Shown: positions 47,900 through 64,000, counted from the first letter of the stretch. The stretch is 64,000 bases of DNA from Camelus bactrianus (GCF_048773025.1 NC_133547.1:5280001-5344000); one strand, 5' to 3'. Program-made: numbers and translations. The notes: generated by a model from the sequence alone, not told the origin.

Positions 47900-48660
47900 T
47901 TTATTTCATCAGTATTTAATACCAAATGGCTTAAAGACCTAAAAGCAAAAGGTCAAACTATAAAGTTCATAAAAGATAGCGGCAGAGAAAAATTGCGATG
48001 ACCTAAGGATGAGGCAGGACTTTTTAAAACCTCAGAAGGGCTAATCATAAGCAAAACTTGTTTACTTTGATTACATCAAAGTTAAGGATTTCTGTTCAAC
48101 AAAAGAGCACGGAAAGGGTTGAGGGGTGGGTATAGATCAGCAGTAGAGTGTGTGCCTAGCATGCACAAGGCCCTGCATTCAATCCTCAGTACCTCCATTA
48201 AAAATAAATAATTTTTTTAAAAAAAGATAACATGGACAAAGTAAATAGATGGGTGATGGCCCAAGAAAAGATATTTGCAGTGTGCAATGTTGGCCCAGGA
48301 TTGTTACCTCAAATGTGCAAAGAAATCCCACACATAAATAAGAAAAATGTTAAAGGATATGAACAATATGTTTGTAGAAGAGGAAATCCCCCAAACCATG
48401 TGGAAAGATGATCAGACTCATGAATTATCTGAGAAATGCAAATAGAAATAACATATCACTTTATATTTATTAGATGGATTAAAGATCTTTAAATAACCCC
48501 AAACATTGGCAGGTACTCAGAGACACAGGCACCCTAGTGCGCAGCTGGTGTGAATGCAAATCAGTGCAGTTATTTTGGAATGTAATTTGGCACTCCTTGG
48601 TCAAATTAGTATATACACATCCTAGTAGTTCTACTCCTGGATGTCTGTCCTAAGGCAGGG
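47900..48660 (+). mobile_element. L1 ORF2 C-terminal part, interrupted by a SINE
   Basis: AAGACCTAAAAGCAAAAGGT, TTCTGTTCAACAAAAGAGCA and TGATGGCCCAAGAAAAGATA are L1 ORF2 words. The SINE at 48120-48228 splits them. Confidence 0.75.
48120..48228 (+). mobile_element. Camelid tRNA-derived SINE
   Basis: GGGTGGGTATAGATCAGCAG head, CAATCCTCAGTACCTCCATT, A-rich tail. Confidence 0.75.
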
Positions 48661-48809
48661 ACTGTGCAGGTCACAAAGGGGCAAATGCAAAGTGTCGGTC
48701 ACTGATCTGTTTGCTGTGTTGGGAATTAAAGGAAAGCCAGGTGCCCAGTAAGGAGGTTGTGGATGGTAGGATGTGGTGGAGACTAAACAGCAATTAAAAG
48801 CAACAGATT

Positions 48810-48949
48810 AGGGAGAGAATATAGCTCAAGTGGCAGAGCACACGCTTAGCATGGATGAGGTCCTGGGTTCAATCCTCAGTATCTCCTCCAAAAATAAACA
48901 AATAAACCTAATTACCTCCCCCCAGCAAAAAAAAAAAGCAAAAAAACAA
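48810..48949 (+). mobile_element. Camelid tRNA-derived SINE
   Basis: GAATATAGCTCAAGTGGCAG head, CAATCCTCAGTATCTCC, CCTAATTACCTCCCCCC and A-tail. Confidence 0.8.
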
Positions 48950-49850
48950 CAGATTAGATATAACGCAGAGCAACACAAACGGAATCTTAAAGGCATAGTG
49001 CTACCAACCTTGATGGTGAAAGTTAAAGCGAATGACAGTACTGAGTGCTGGCGAAGATGTGGGGCAACTGGAACACTAATACACTGCTGGTGGCAATGCA
49101 AAATGGTAAGGCTAATTTAAAAAAAATTTGGCAATTCCTTATAAAGTTAAGCAAACACCCAGTATACCATCTAGCAATTCCACTTCTAGGTGTGTGCACA
49201 AGAGAAATGAAAAACAAATGTCCACAGAATGATTTGTAGATGAGTATTCACAGTGGCATGATTTGTCATAGCCAGGAGCCGGAAGCAACCCAAATATCCC
49301 ACAAGTGGTGAATGACTAAACAAAGGGTGGTACTTCCAACCTGTATAGAACACAGCTCAGCAATATAAAGGAATGACTTGGTCACAGATAAATGCAAAAA
49401 CGTGGATGAATCTAAAATGCATTATGCTAATGAGGGAAACCAAACATTTATACGATGGTTTGAAAAAGGCAAAGCTATAGTGGCAGAGAGTAGGTCAGTG
49501 ACTGCCTGGGGTTGGGGTGGGGAGGGGAACTTTTTGTTTTGTTTTTGTTTTGGGGGAGGTAATTAGGTATTTATTTGTTTTGATGGAGGAACTGGGGGTT
49601 GAACCCAGGACCTTGTGCATGCTAGGTGCATGCTCTACCACTCAGCTATACCCTCCCCCAAGGGAGAGGAACTTTTGCAAAAGGAACACAGGGCAGCTTA
49701 AGGATGGGGGTAAGTTGAGTGGGACTGTTCTATGTTTTGATTATAGTGTTGTTACACAACTGCATCTAATTTCCAAACTTCATCAAGTTGAACACTTTAA
49801 GCAAATGGATTTTTGAGTTTATGTAAATAATACTTAATTTTAAAATGAAA
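48950..49850 (+). mobile_element. Old L1 3' part split by a SINE
   Basis: ACACTGCTGGTGGCAATGCA, CAATTCCACTTCTAGGTGTG and GAAGCAACCCAAATATCCCA are L1 ORF2 end words; the 3' UTR continues after the SINE at 49534-49661. Confidence 0.75.
49534..49661 (-). mobile_element. Camelid tRNA-derived SINE with target duplication
   Basis: (TTTTG)n tail reversed, GGGGGTTGAACCCAGGACCT, ACTCAGCTATACCCTCCC. Flanked by GGGAGGGGAACTTTT (left) and GGGAGAGGAACTTTT (right), one mismatch. Confidence 0.85.
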
Positions 49851-50310
49851 AAGCATGATTCTGAGCTAGGAAAAAGAAAAGAATAAGTTATGTACCACAG
49901 CACCACTGACATAAATTAAAATTACACAAAACAATACATAATTTGTTTTGCACACAAAACCATACACAATTTGTAAGAACATACACCAATAAAATATATA
50001 TATGTGTGTGTATATATATACAACATGGTGAATATATTAAATTCCACTGTGCATTTTAAATGGTTAATTTTACAACATGTAAATTTCACCTTAATTTTTC
50101 AAAAAAGCTGTATGATAAATATAATAGCAGAAGAGACACAATAATAAAGATACTAACAAAGGATACACAATAACAAAAATAATAGCAGGGGATACACAAT
50201 AATAAAACCAATAGCAAAGGACACTCAATAACAAAGATAATAGCAAAAGATGCACAGTGGGAAAGGCAACAGCAGAAGGAACTGAGGATAAAAGGTAATA
50301 AAATAAATAA

Positions 50311-50490
50311 GGAGATAAACAACAAGTTTACACCGTGTAGCGCAGGGAACTATATTCCATATCTTGTAATAACTTACAATGGAAAAGAATATGACAACGA
50401 ATGTATGTATGTTCCTATGTGACTGAATTATTATGCTGTACCCCAGAAATTGACACAACATTGTAAACTGACTAGACTTCAATAAAACAA
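50311..50490 (+). mobile_element. L1 3' end
   Basis: GCAGGGAACTATATTCCATA, ATTATGCTGTACCCCAGAAA, ACTTCAATAAAAC. Confidence 0.8.
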
Positions 50491-51769
50491 TATATATATA
50501 TCAATAAAATAAATAAGTAAATAAATTCTAAAAAATATAAATAAGGAGAACAAAGAAAGGGATGTGCACAGATTTCTAATGATAATGAGCCACCAACTAA
50601 TTCAATTCTCTACATCTGAGGAGTAAGAACTATCTTAGCATATTAATAAACTTGAAAAAACTAGCACCTACTCGGGAGAGTTCTTGGGAGGGTCGATTTA
50701 ACGTGTGAAAGCACTCAGCACACACCTGGTACTGAGTGAGTGCTTACGAAGTGGCAGCTGTCATTAGTATTGTTGTCATTACTGATGTCATTGTTATGAT
50801 GTTCCAAGGCCCCAGTGCCACAGCAAGCCACCTTGGGTGGCAGCTCGGTATTTGAAAGAACAGGAGATGGCTGCCCAAATCCTCCCAGTGGAACAGAAAA
50901 TAATGACGTAGCTGAGCTGAGATTCTGACTGCCAACAGGGCCTTAATTCAGGAAAGCCAGCCAGGTGACAGGCTCCTCAGACCGCCCTCCACCCTCCCTC
51001 TCCAGGAACATTGCCGCCACACGCCCTCTTCTTCCTGTTTTTGCCCAGGGGAACTTCAGTAACAATGAGGTTCTGTGCAAGAAGGAATTTGGAGGCTGAG
51101 GGAGTGAGAGAGAAGGTGAAGGAGACTGGGGAAGAGACCAGAGCAAAGAGAGAGAGGTGTGAAAGAGATAACCATACTTCTTGTCATTGGCCCAGCAGAC
51201 AAAGCGCTTTCATGTCGTTCTCCCAAGGGGGAAATATCAGCTCCCCGTCTTTCAGAAGTGTGGCCCTAGACTAAGGATGATCCACCAGTGAGTGGAAACC
51301 ATCCAGGCTGATGGAGACACATTCCTGTGCGTCTCTGCTGCAGACATCCCCAGGGACATCTCCCCTCTAGTCTGGAGGTTCCAGGCCAAGCTCAGCCACT
51401 GCCCCATTTGTGAAACCTTGTATAAGGGACTAAGTTAGACTTTCTAGGCAAATGGGAGTAATGGGTTTGTAAGCCCACAGTTCCATTCTACAGATTTCAA
51501 AGTCAAGATGAGAAAAGCAGACAGGTTGTGAGAGGGCTAAGGGGGTCAGAGACCCGAGTCAGGCTTGTGGGAGGAGGGGCTATTGAAGAAGAATATTGCA
51601 GACGTTCCATAGAAATAGGATGGACTCTTTCTTCTAAGAGTTGGTTCATATGCCACGATTCATGATGCCACACATGCACCAAAGAGTCCCTCCTGCCTCT
51701 GTGGGGTGATCACAATTGGCACTGTGAGTGGGAGTATGGATAGGACCATTATCTTATTGGCTGGAAAAA

Positions 51770-52345
51770 ACAAACAAAAACGCATAACCTAAAAGTTGAG
51801 AATTACGTTTTATTCAGCTGACATACTGATGACTTAAGCCCGGGAGACAGCCTCTCATATAGCTCTGAGGGGCTGTTCCAAAGAGGTAGAGGAGGAGCCA
51901 GGATATATAGGAGTTTTTGCAACAAAAACCAGGTAGTCGGAACATCAAAAGAATACTGTTAATTAAAGGAAAAAAACAAACGTCTTAAGTTAATGAACTC
52001 AGCTCTTTGCTTGTAGGTGGAAGATGCAAGAGTCTGGGTTCATTGACATCATTCCTTTGATATGCACCTTAACAAGCTAGGGCCAGTGCCCTGTTTTACT
52101 CCATCCCGAATCCCCTCAGGGTGCATAGTCCAGAGTGGCTTCATTGGCTGTTGACTTGATGTTTGCAACATCTTTTGTTTATTGACATGGCAGGTGACGT
52201 TTTCCATTCACAACCTCCAGGATCTTTCTCATCGTGCTGCCCTGCTCACTGGCCCTGCTGCCGTGGGTTTTGAGGGGTGCTGCTTGGTACTACATTTGCT
52301 GAGAACTAAGGAGTCTCTGTCATAGGTTTAACAGAACTATGTCAG
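51770..52345. mobile_element. Probable artiodactyl retroviral solo LTR (fossil)
   Basis: TTAAGCCCGGGAGACAGCCT, AGGAGGAGCCAGGATATATA and ATGCACCTTAACAAGCTAGG are words I associate with artiodactyl LTRs. No coding part. Family and exact ends unresolved. Confidence 0.45.
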
Positions 52346-53399
52346 AAGTTTTCATAGTTGATGTTCAGGAACAGGGTATGGGATGGGGGACCTCCTTCAA
52401 GTGGCAATGGGTTGTGTGCCTCCTCCAGGTCTCCAGCTGGGACCTGGGTGCCTCTCTCTTTCCAGAGGTCAGGGGTTGGGGCTGAAAGTTCCAATCTTCT
52501 AATCCCTTGGTTGGTTTCCCTGGTAACAACCCCCATTTCTTCCCCCTCCCTTCTCTCCTTCACCTCATTAACATAAACTCAAGTGGGGTTACTGGGGTTT
52601 ATTACAAATAACAAAAGATGCTCTTCACTTCCCCTACCAGTCAGGAAATTCCAAGAATTTTAAAAAATTCTAACCAGAATCCAGGAAGAAAACCAGATGT
52701 ATGCTAGAGACCCATGGGAGGGCTGTGAGCTGGAGAGAAGGTTGGTTCTGGACATTAAAAGACCCCTCTGGGGCTGTCTAGGGGGTGGGCTAGAGGGACA
52801 GGGAGCCTGGAGACTGAGGATCCAGGGAGGAGTCTTGGGTGAGGGTCCAAGGAGGTAGGGATGAGGCAAGCTGGGGCTGAAGAGAATCGGAGAAGGGTGG
52901 AACAGGCCTGAGGAGGGGCAAGGAGGAGGATGGTGTCTAGATTCAGCTTAGTTAACTGGCAGGTGGTGGAGCCTCCCTGAGCTAGAGGACCAGGGAGGGG
53001 GATGATGCTGAGATTACGGGGGCCACAGTGGGAGATGGGTCTAGGGGCATCAGGGAAGCCTCTGGCTGTAGATGGGGAGGGTCAGAGCTCAGGAGACAGG
53101 TTTCAGAGACAGGGAGATGCAAATGGTTGAATCCAGCTTGGGAAGGATAGGATGTCCCAGAAGAAAAAAAAGCAAGCTGGATCCTGGAGAGAACAGGTCT
53201 CCCAAGGGTCTGGATGGGGGACCAAGTAGATGAGAACAGGTTGGTGGGGACAGATGATGAGGTAGGTTTGGGTTGCCCAGGAGGCTGTGGGAAGCCCATG
53301 ACTGAAGCTGGGGAGAGACCTAAGAACCAACCTGCCCCGGGTGACAGGTGAAACTGTCAGGTGTATACAGTCAATGCAGGGAACATGGCTAAGCACAGA

Positions 53400-53760
53400 G
53401 CTCTGGGAACACCTTTGTTTGTACAGGCACTGATGCAGGAAAAAAAGGCCTATTCATGAAGGTAGGAGAGCCCGCAAAGTAGGAGGGAAACCAGAAATGC
53501 ATGGTGCCCTGTCCCGGAAGCCAGGAGAGGAGGGGCCGGCCGAGATGAATGCTGCGGAAAGGTTGAGTAAGATAGAGACCGACAGGTGGCCGCTGGATTG
53601 CTCAACATGGAAATCTCTGGAGACCCAAAATGCTATGGCTGTGGGGTGCAGGCAGTGAGTAGATATCCATGGAGATGTTTTGCTGGGAAGGATGGTAGAG
53701 GAACAGAGCAGTAACTGAGAAGAAGTGTAGGGCCTCTGGTTCTGCTTAAACTCTGTGGTC
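53400..53760 (-). mobile_element. L2/CR1 LINE debris
   Basis: GAATGCTGCGGAAAGGTTGA and GGAAATCTCTGGAGACCCAA resemble antisense L2 ORF2. Confidence 0.4.
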
Positions 53761-54289
53761 CCAGCATTGCCCAGAAAAGAACTGGGCACACGGGATACTG
53801 CAAAATGTTTGATGTTAATCGTCATCCAAATATATGAATCATCCAAATATATGCATGAATGAGTGAATGAGACAGAAATAAAATGAGAGAGAGGTAAAGA
53901 TAAACAGAAAAAAAGATTCTGTCATCGAAGTCAGCTTTGACAACTCCTTTACAAAGAGGTAAACTGGTAAGGGCAATTTTAGTCATGTCTACCTTTAGCA
54001 TCGCTGACACCCTCAACCCATCTTTTGTTGCCTTGTTTGATGACCTCAAGAGGAAGTGGCAGGTAGACATTTAGCTTCCTCCCAGCCCCATTTTTCAGAG
54101 GGGCAAACTGAGGACAGGACAAGAGAGTGTCCCAGTGGCTGCCAGTGAGTCATGAGATGAACTGAGGTTTCAACCCAGTATGAATGTTGTCAAAAGCTAT
54201 CCTCTTTTTCTGAAACCTGCAGAAGCATGTATACGTTCGTCTCTTCTCAGTACACTCATTCATTCATTCATTCATATGTTTGGATGATG

Positions 54290-54985
54290 ATTAACAATAC
54301 ATGTTCTAGACTATGGAAAACAGTATGATGGTCCCTTAAAAACTAAAAATAGACTTACCATATGATCCAGCAACCCCACTCTTGGGCATATATGTCTGGA
54401 GGGAACTCCAATTCCAAAAGATACACGCACCATAATGTCCACAGCAGCACTACTTACAATAGCCAAGACATGGAAGCAACCTAGATGTCCATCGACAGAC
54501 GATGGGGTAAAGAAGATGTGGTGTATATATGCAATGGAATACTACTGAGGCATAAAAAAGAATAAAATAATGCCATTTGCAGCAACACAGATGGACTGAG
54601 ATTATCATATTAAGTGAAGTAAGCCAGATAAAGACAACACATGATACCATTTATATGTGGAATCTTAAAAAATGATACAAATGAACTTATTTACAAAGCA
54701 GAAACAGATTCAGACATAGAAAATAAATTTAGGGTTACTAAAGGGGAAAGAGGGGCAGGGATAAATTAGGAGTTTGGTATCAGCAGATTCATACTACTAT
54801 ATACAAAACAGATAAACAACAAGTTTCTACTGTACAGCACAGGGAACTATATTCAATATCTTGTAATAACCTATAATGATAAAGAACATGAAAAAGAGTA
54901 GACATATGTATGGCTGAATCACTATGCTGTACACCAGAAACTAACACAACATTGTAAATCAACTACACTTCAATTAAATATATAT
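54290..54985 (+). mobile_element. L1 ORF2 end plus 3' UTR
   Basis: CATATGATCCAGCAACCCCA, ATAGCCAAGACATGGAAGCA, TGGAATACTACTGAGGCATA, then the 3' UTR (ACAGGGAACTATATTCAATA) and a TA-rich end. The longest continuous L1 piece in the window; no open ORF2. Confidence 0.85.
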
Positions 54986-55375
54986 ATATATTTTATACAG
55001 CACCCGACCTGGGTTCAAACTCCAGTTCTGCCTATTACCAGCTATGTGACTTTGGGCAAGTGCCTTCATCTAGGCATGCCTCAGTTTCCATGTCTATGAA
55101 AACCTGTGCTCCCGGACGTCACCCTGCGTGTTGGGGTGGCCGAGTTCTCTTTAGGGAATGGGCTTCATATCGAGCTACTGCTGATGCCTGAGAGTAAAGC
55201 GTGAGGCAGCAGGACTTGAGAATTCTGGGGACTCCCTGGGCGGAGGTGGCAAAGGTGCTCAGAGCTTCCTCTGAAAGCAGGAGATCTGTTCTCTTGGACC
55301 CTCCAGCTACAAAAAGACTGGCTTTATCCAGAAGCTACAAGCTGCAAATCTGTGCGTCAAAAGAGACCCACTAAG

Positions 55376-55820
55376 CAGGCAGGCACTCCCCATCCTCACT
55401 CCCTGCAGCCCCAGGCAACCACTCATCTGCTCCATCATCTATCTATTGTGGATTTTTCATATAAATGGGATCATACAGCTTGTGGTTCTTTGTGACTGAC
55501 TTCTTTCACTCTGCATAACATTTTCAGGGTTCATCCTTCTGTAGCACGCATCAGGACTACGTTCGTTTTATAGCTGAATGCTACTCCATACCATGGATAC
55601 ATCATATTTTATTTATCCATTTATCAGTTGATGGACATCAGCTTAATGGGTATGGGGTCTCTTTTGGGGGTGATGAAAATGCTCTGGAATTAAGATTGGG
55701 GTGACGGTTGCGTAACATAATGAGTGCAGTGCAATTCACTGAATTGTAGACTTTAAATTGGCTCCAAGGCTGGATTTTATGTTGTGTAAATTTTACTTCA
55801 AAAAAAAAAAAAAAAAAGAG
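55376..55820 (+). mobile_element. 5'-inverted (twin-primed) L1
   Basis: Left part 55376-55645 is antisense L1; right part from AATGGGTATGGGGTCTCTTT to the A-tail at 55800-55819 is sense. In L1 order the sense part takes up just where the antisense part ends. Confidence 0.75.
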
Positions 55821-56109
55821 ATAAAAGCAGAAAGAGAGAGTGAGAAAGGGATTCTGAATCCTGAATCTCTCTCTCTCCCTTCCCTCTCTGTCCTCTGTCT
55901 CTCTCTGTTGGTGCCAAAAAAAGCAAACAAACAAACAAAAAAACAAACAAACAAAAACTTTCATAGAATTCAATAAATTGACCTCATATATACAGTAAGA
56001 CCTGTGCTTCTGGAAGCAGGGAACAGAACTGATTCTGCATTTAAAAAATTCAGTGAGAACCAGACTTCCTGGGATCCCAGTTTGGAAACTCCTCTGTCTC
56101 ACCTATTTA

Positions 56110-56250
56110 TTTATTTTTTAAATTGAAGTATAGTCGATTTACAATGTTGTGTGAGTTTCTGGTGTACAGCACAGTGATTCAGCCATACATATATTCCTTT
56201 TCACATTCTTTCTCAATATAGATTATTGGATAAATATGTGAGATTTATAT
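56110..56250 (-). mobile_element. L1 3' end fragment
   Basis: TTTTAAATTGAAGTATAGTC, GTTTCTGGTGTACAGCACAG; reverse of the module at 54800. Confidence 0.75.
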
Positions 56251-56689
56251 ACAATGTCTCACCTATTTTGAAAGCTCTTCCTTTTCCTCCTCTTCTTTCT
56301 CAGCCTCTCATTTTCACTCTCCTGCTCTCTTAGCCTCTCCACCCTCCTGCCCCTTTCCTGCACCACTCAGGGAGGAGTCCCAGGTATCCACGGGCTCCAC
56401 CCTCCCTGAGGCTTTGTCACTGGAGTTGGGATTAGAACCCAGCTCCCACATCACCTTGAGTCACTGGTCTCAGGGCTGCTGGCTGGTTTGGAGAGGAGGG
56501 AGAAGGTACGGGCTGGGTCTTCTCTCCAAAGCCATCCTGTCCCCCTCCTCCTCGCTTCCCCTCTATTTAACTGTAAAGCACAATTATGTGTCATTAGCCA
56601 GGAAGAGTTTCTACAGGATTAGAGGGCGCCCCACCCATATCTCCTTGTCCCCTTCCCTCAACCCGGAAGATGCATGGGCTGGGACAAAG

Positions 56690-56921
56690 AGAGTTAAAAG
56701 CTGTGTCAGCTGCTGGTCTGGGACAGACAGACAGAAGGAGGGGGCAGGCGAGGCAGCATGACAGGTGGCTGAGAGGCCAGGTGGACAGCGGGAGAGTTGA
56801 CCAGCAGGATGGCCGGCAGATGAAAGGACAGGAGGGTAGGTGGCCAGGCAGAGTGCAGAGAGACCGACAGGCTGAAATTGCAACAGCCGCATGGACAACC
56901 CAGCGAGCACAGAGACAAGGT
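56690..56921 (+). promoter_or_regulatory. KLK12: Probable KLK12 core promoter and non-coding exon
   Basis: TTAAAAG at 56694-56700 is TATA-like. A non-coding exon from about 56725 can end at the donor CAAG|GTGAGG (56920), pairing with the acceptor at 57095. A weaker TATTTAA lies at 56564-56570. Inferred from sequence. Confidence 0.5.
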
Positions 56922-57114
56922 GAGGAGGGGCAGGCCATCACCGGCGCAGGGTGACATGCAGGAGACGGGCATGAAGAGGGATGAGCATGTGGACCATCCC
57001 CTTCTCAGGTTGCTGCTGGTGGAAAGGATGGGGAAAGGGAAGGTCTGGTTGACCAGGAAAGGGTCATCTCTGAGATGTCCTAACTTCCCCCCCAGAACCT
57101 GGAGGTGGCCCACC

Positions 57115-61127
<4,013 letters not shown>

Positions 61128-61308
61128 CCTGCTCCCTCCACCTTCATGCCTCTGCTTGGGGGCCACTCTGACCGTCAGCACCAACACCTCTTCCATCATC
61201 AACCCCAGTTCCCACTCTTCGTAGACTGGGGATCTTCCCGGAACTCCAACTCCAGCCGGCCCTTCTAAGATCCATGGTTGGGGGAGGAGGAAGTGTGTGA
61301 CGATCTGA

Positions 61309-61314
61309 AATAAA
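61309..61314 (+). other. KLK12: KLK12 poly(A) signal AATAAA
   Basis: First AATAAA after the stop, about 180 bases downstream, followed by a GT-rich stretch (GGGCTGTGTCTCTTTG near 61330). Confidence 0.8.
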
Positions 61315-62889
61315 TATAAATGGAGGAGGGGCTGTGTCTCTTTGATATCCCCATGCTGGTTGGGATTGGAGGGAGGGCTCGTCAGTCACCCTACTCACTG
61401 GTGTAGAAATAATTATCAGAGAGGGTGAGGGTTTTCCCGGCAGTGGCCACACAGGAATGGAGTAGAGAAAGTTAACAGTAAAAGTAGGGGACATTTTCCT
61501 CCATCAGGCACAACAGGAACACAGCCTAGAGCTTATAAGCTTTTTAAAGGCCCTGAAGGACCTGAAGAGGGGAGGGGGTTGGGGAGAGGGAATTACTGGC
61601 TCCAAAATGTCCCCTGAAAACTGCAAAATCAAAATTCACAACCATTGGATTAAATGTCTGTAAAACCTTACATTCTTCCAACTAGCCAGTTGCAACTTGA
61701 CTCGCCTGTAATTGAGGACACACATATATTTCATGTGGGATACACGTTTGTTTTAATATGTTTGCAGTGATGGAGGGTGGGGTGCAGGCTCGGAAGGCAA
61801 GAGGACCCAGCCTAGGTCTTAGAACAGTTCTGCCCACCTCTTAGGTACTTTGTCTTCACAGCTTCTCCAGGAGGTGGAAAGAGGATTTCCCCTCCCAGGT
61901 GAATGGAAGGGGAATTGGAGGTGGGAGAGGGTGCGGGGTGACCGTGACAGCTGTGGGAGCATTTGCTGGGTGCCTACTGAACTTGGCTCTCCTGGAGCCC
62001 TCATCCCAACCCCCTGAGGCAGGGCTGTCACCCCCATCTCACAGATGAAGAAACCGAGCCTCACCGGGTGGAGTCCCAATCCCACGTCACTGTGGTAGGA
62101 AGAGGCAGTGCCGGCTTTGGGGCCAGGGCTGACTGCTGTCAGAACCCAGATCTACCCCGTAGTCTTGCTCCGCACCTGGTTAGGGAAGAGAGGAGGGCAA
62201 GACAGAGGGAGATCTGACTGATAGCAACCAAGCCGGGAGAAACAGGGATCGGCACTTGAGTTTTGCAGACAAGGAATTTGAGGTGGCTCAGATTCGGGAA
62301 GTCATCGGACCTAGGTCACACAGCGAGTAAGTGTCGTGACTGGATTCTGAGGATCCCGGGGTTCCTGGCAGCCTAGGAGATGGGGAGAAGGGGTCGGACA
62401 GAAAGGTGGGCGTGGGCAGAGAAGTGAAGCCTCAGAGGAGCCCTGGGCGTTGGGGCACTTGCAGAGGGAAGACTTCCCTCCCCTGGGCCCTGACTCTCAC
62501 AGGCCCCAACCTGCCTCCCTCACCCTCCTGCCTGCCCCTCTGCCAGGCAGCAGCCCCACCTGTGTGATGCCCCAGTCCCCTGCCCCCTTAGAATGGAGAA
62601 GGGAGGGGGCCCAGAGGAGGCCACGGGCCCACCGGAGCTGGGGCTGTGGGGAGGGAGGGGCAGGGATAGGAGACACAGAGAGACTGGGCGATGAGATGGA
62701 TGGGGAAGGATTTAGAGACAGAGGTGGAGGGAGAGAGAGAAAGAGGAGTGGAGGAAGACTGAGACAGGGAGACTCAAAGAAAAATATAAAAAACTAGAGG
62801 AGATACTGAGAGAGAACCTGGGAGAGAAAAACAGAGTTCAACAAAAACAGGGAGAAAGGCACAGAGATACGTAGAAACAGAAAGAAAAA

Positions 62890-62927
<38 letters not shown>

Positions 62928-64000
62928 ACACACACACACACACACAGCATTATAGAAAGGCAGGGAACCACAGAGATACAGAGACCGGCGAGGATGCAGA
63001 CAGACAGACAGGTGGACACAGAGGTGTGGAGAAACTGAGAGAAGCTGGGAGAAAAGGGGCTGGGGGTGGTCATGACAGCGGCAGGTGGGCAGCACCTCAG
63101 AACCCAGGGCTGGCCTGGGGAGGGCCTCCAACACCCCGCCCCCAGGGCGATAAGGCAGGGCTGGGAGGCCCAGTCATCCTGGGCCCGCCCGGGGCCACCC
63201 CCTGCCTGCGCCCCTTTCTGGTGCCTCCCACTCCTCTCCGAGACCCAGCCTGCCGCATCTGCCACCACTGCCCACTGCTGGGCCCCCGAGCCCCAGCCCC
63301 AGAGCCCATGAGTCTGGGAGGGAAGGGAAGGCCCCTCTCCCTCGGGCACTGGCCTACCCAGTGCGCCAGGCCTCCATTTCTTCCTCTGCTCTGTGCTTGG
63401 GGCTGGGGGTGGGAACTGGGTCTCTCTGCCTTGATCTGTGTCTCCAGCAGGCTGCCCCTGCCTCAGTGACCTCTGACACCAGCTGCGGTTACTGAGTCCA
63501 GCCCTTCACCCCCACCCCTGCTGGCCAGGGCGTTTCAGGACATTAGCCTTTCTGGTGACCAGCCCCGCCTGGCTCTATTGGGCTGTTCTTTGAAGGGGCA
63601 GGGGTTCAGCAGAGTGGGGGCCAGGATGCTGTCTGGAGTGGAGCCCCCTACCATACTCCAGGCCACCCTCAAATGGCCCATATCACCCTGGAACGGTTAC
63701 TGACAAAGCCTGGTTCCCTTTATCTTCTCACCCTAAGATGCTGGGCCTGGCCACATCTCAGGTAGCAAGAAGGAAAACATTCTCCAAAATGCACCTCTGA
63801 GGTCCCGTGGTTGACTTAAACAGGGCAGGCTCATCATTTGCCCTGGGCAAAGCCCTCCCAGCAACTTCCACAGCCTACTTGGCTCCGGGAAGTTTCTAAC
63901 TGGGATTAAGCCCTTGAAAGGCCACCCTCAGTACCAGATTTATTTTCAAAGTGTGGAGGTTGGGGTGCTGTGAGAACCAGGGGATTCCTCAAACCCCGCT
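61315..64000. other. Region downstream of KLK12
   Basis: No coding exon recognised. 61960-62070 has MIR-like words; 62640-63060 is purine-rich with a CA microsatellite (62890-62947); 63060-63480 is GC-rich and unique-looking; 63481-64000 unrecognised. KLK11 should follow in conserved order, and no KLK11-like signal-peptide exon was found before the edge. Confidence 0.6.
62890..62947. repeat. (CA)n microsatellite
   Basis: About 28 CA units with one GA interruption near 62923. Confidence 0.95.

Larger units (their letters stand above)
44152..56689. other. KLK13-KLK12 intergenic region
   Basis: No gene supported. Contains L2 debris (45380-46510), a Tigger fossil (46520-47095), probable LTR fossils (47540-47880, 51770-52345), L1s (47900-48660, 48950-49850, 50311-50490, 54290-54985, 55376-55820, 56110-56250), three SINEs, and L2 debris (53400-53760). 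Nothing recognised in 44152-45010, 47100-47535, 50500-51760, 52350-53395, 53770-54285 or 56260-56690. Confidence 0.7.

Noticed and set aside
61315-64000. KLK11 first exons
   Set aside because: Looked for a start with the KLK11 signal peptide and for a downstream His exon; neither is present before the window ends.

Overview
This is mammalian nuclear DNA. It has spliced vertebrate genes with GT-AG introns, AATAAA poly(A) signals, and L1, L2/CR1 and MIR debris. At least eleven copies of a tRNA-derived SINE of the type typical of camelids (VIC-1-like, tRNA-Ala-like head, A-rich tail) point to a camelid such as alpaca, llama or camel; the species was not determined. Gene content and order match one end of the kallikrein cluster on human chromosome 19q13: CTU1, KLK14, KLK13, KLK12, all read on the + strand here.

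Layout. 1-4036 is repeat-rich intergenic DNA. 4037-4750 is a CpG-rich TATA-less promoter that starts CTU1, with a non-coding first exon ending near 4635 and coding exons at 8148-8655 and 11009-11550. 12177-22240 is intergenic, mostly L2/CR1, L1 and SINE debris plus a CT-rich tract. KLK14 has five coding exons from 22529 to 26562. 26891-36174 is repeats. KLK13 has five coding exons from 36839 to 44151. 44152-56690 is a repeat-dense gap holding L1s, SINEs, a Tigger fossil and probable LTR fossils. KLK12 has five coding exons from 57115 to 61127. After KLK12 there is about 2.7 kb with no recognisable gene; KLK11 would be expected next but its coding exons are not inside the window.

All four genes look intact. 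The three kallikreins share the family intron phases (I-II-I-0), a signal peptide, a short propeptide ending in Lys, an intact His/Asp/Ser triad and Asp at the S1 specificity position, so all are predicted secreted trypsin-like proteases. Each has a TAAAAG-type TATA element upstream. CTU1 is an unrelated housekeeping enzyme that thiolates U34 of tRNAs; it shares only the neighbourhood.

No undescribed multi-gene system was found. The points most worth a second look are two extra cysteines and a duplicated N-glycosylation sequon in KLK13, tandem splice acceptors in KLK12 and KLK14, an MSR1-like minisatellite in KLK14 intron 3, degenerate repeat arrays in introns of all three kallikreins (one rich in AGGTCA half-sites), and two well-preserved L1 insertion histories. 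Comparisons with human proteins are from memory, not from an alignment run here.
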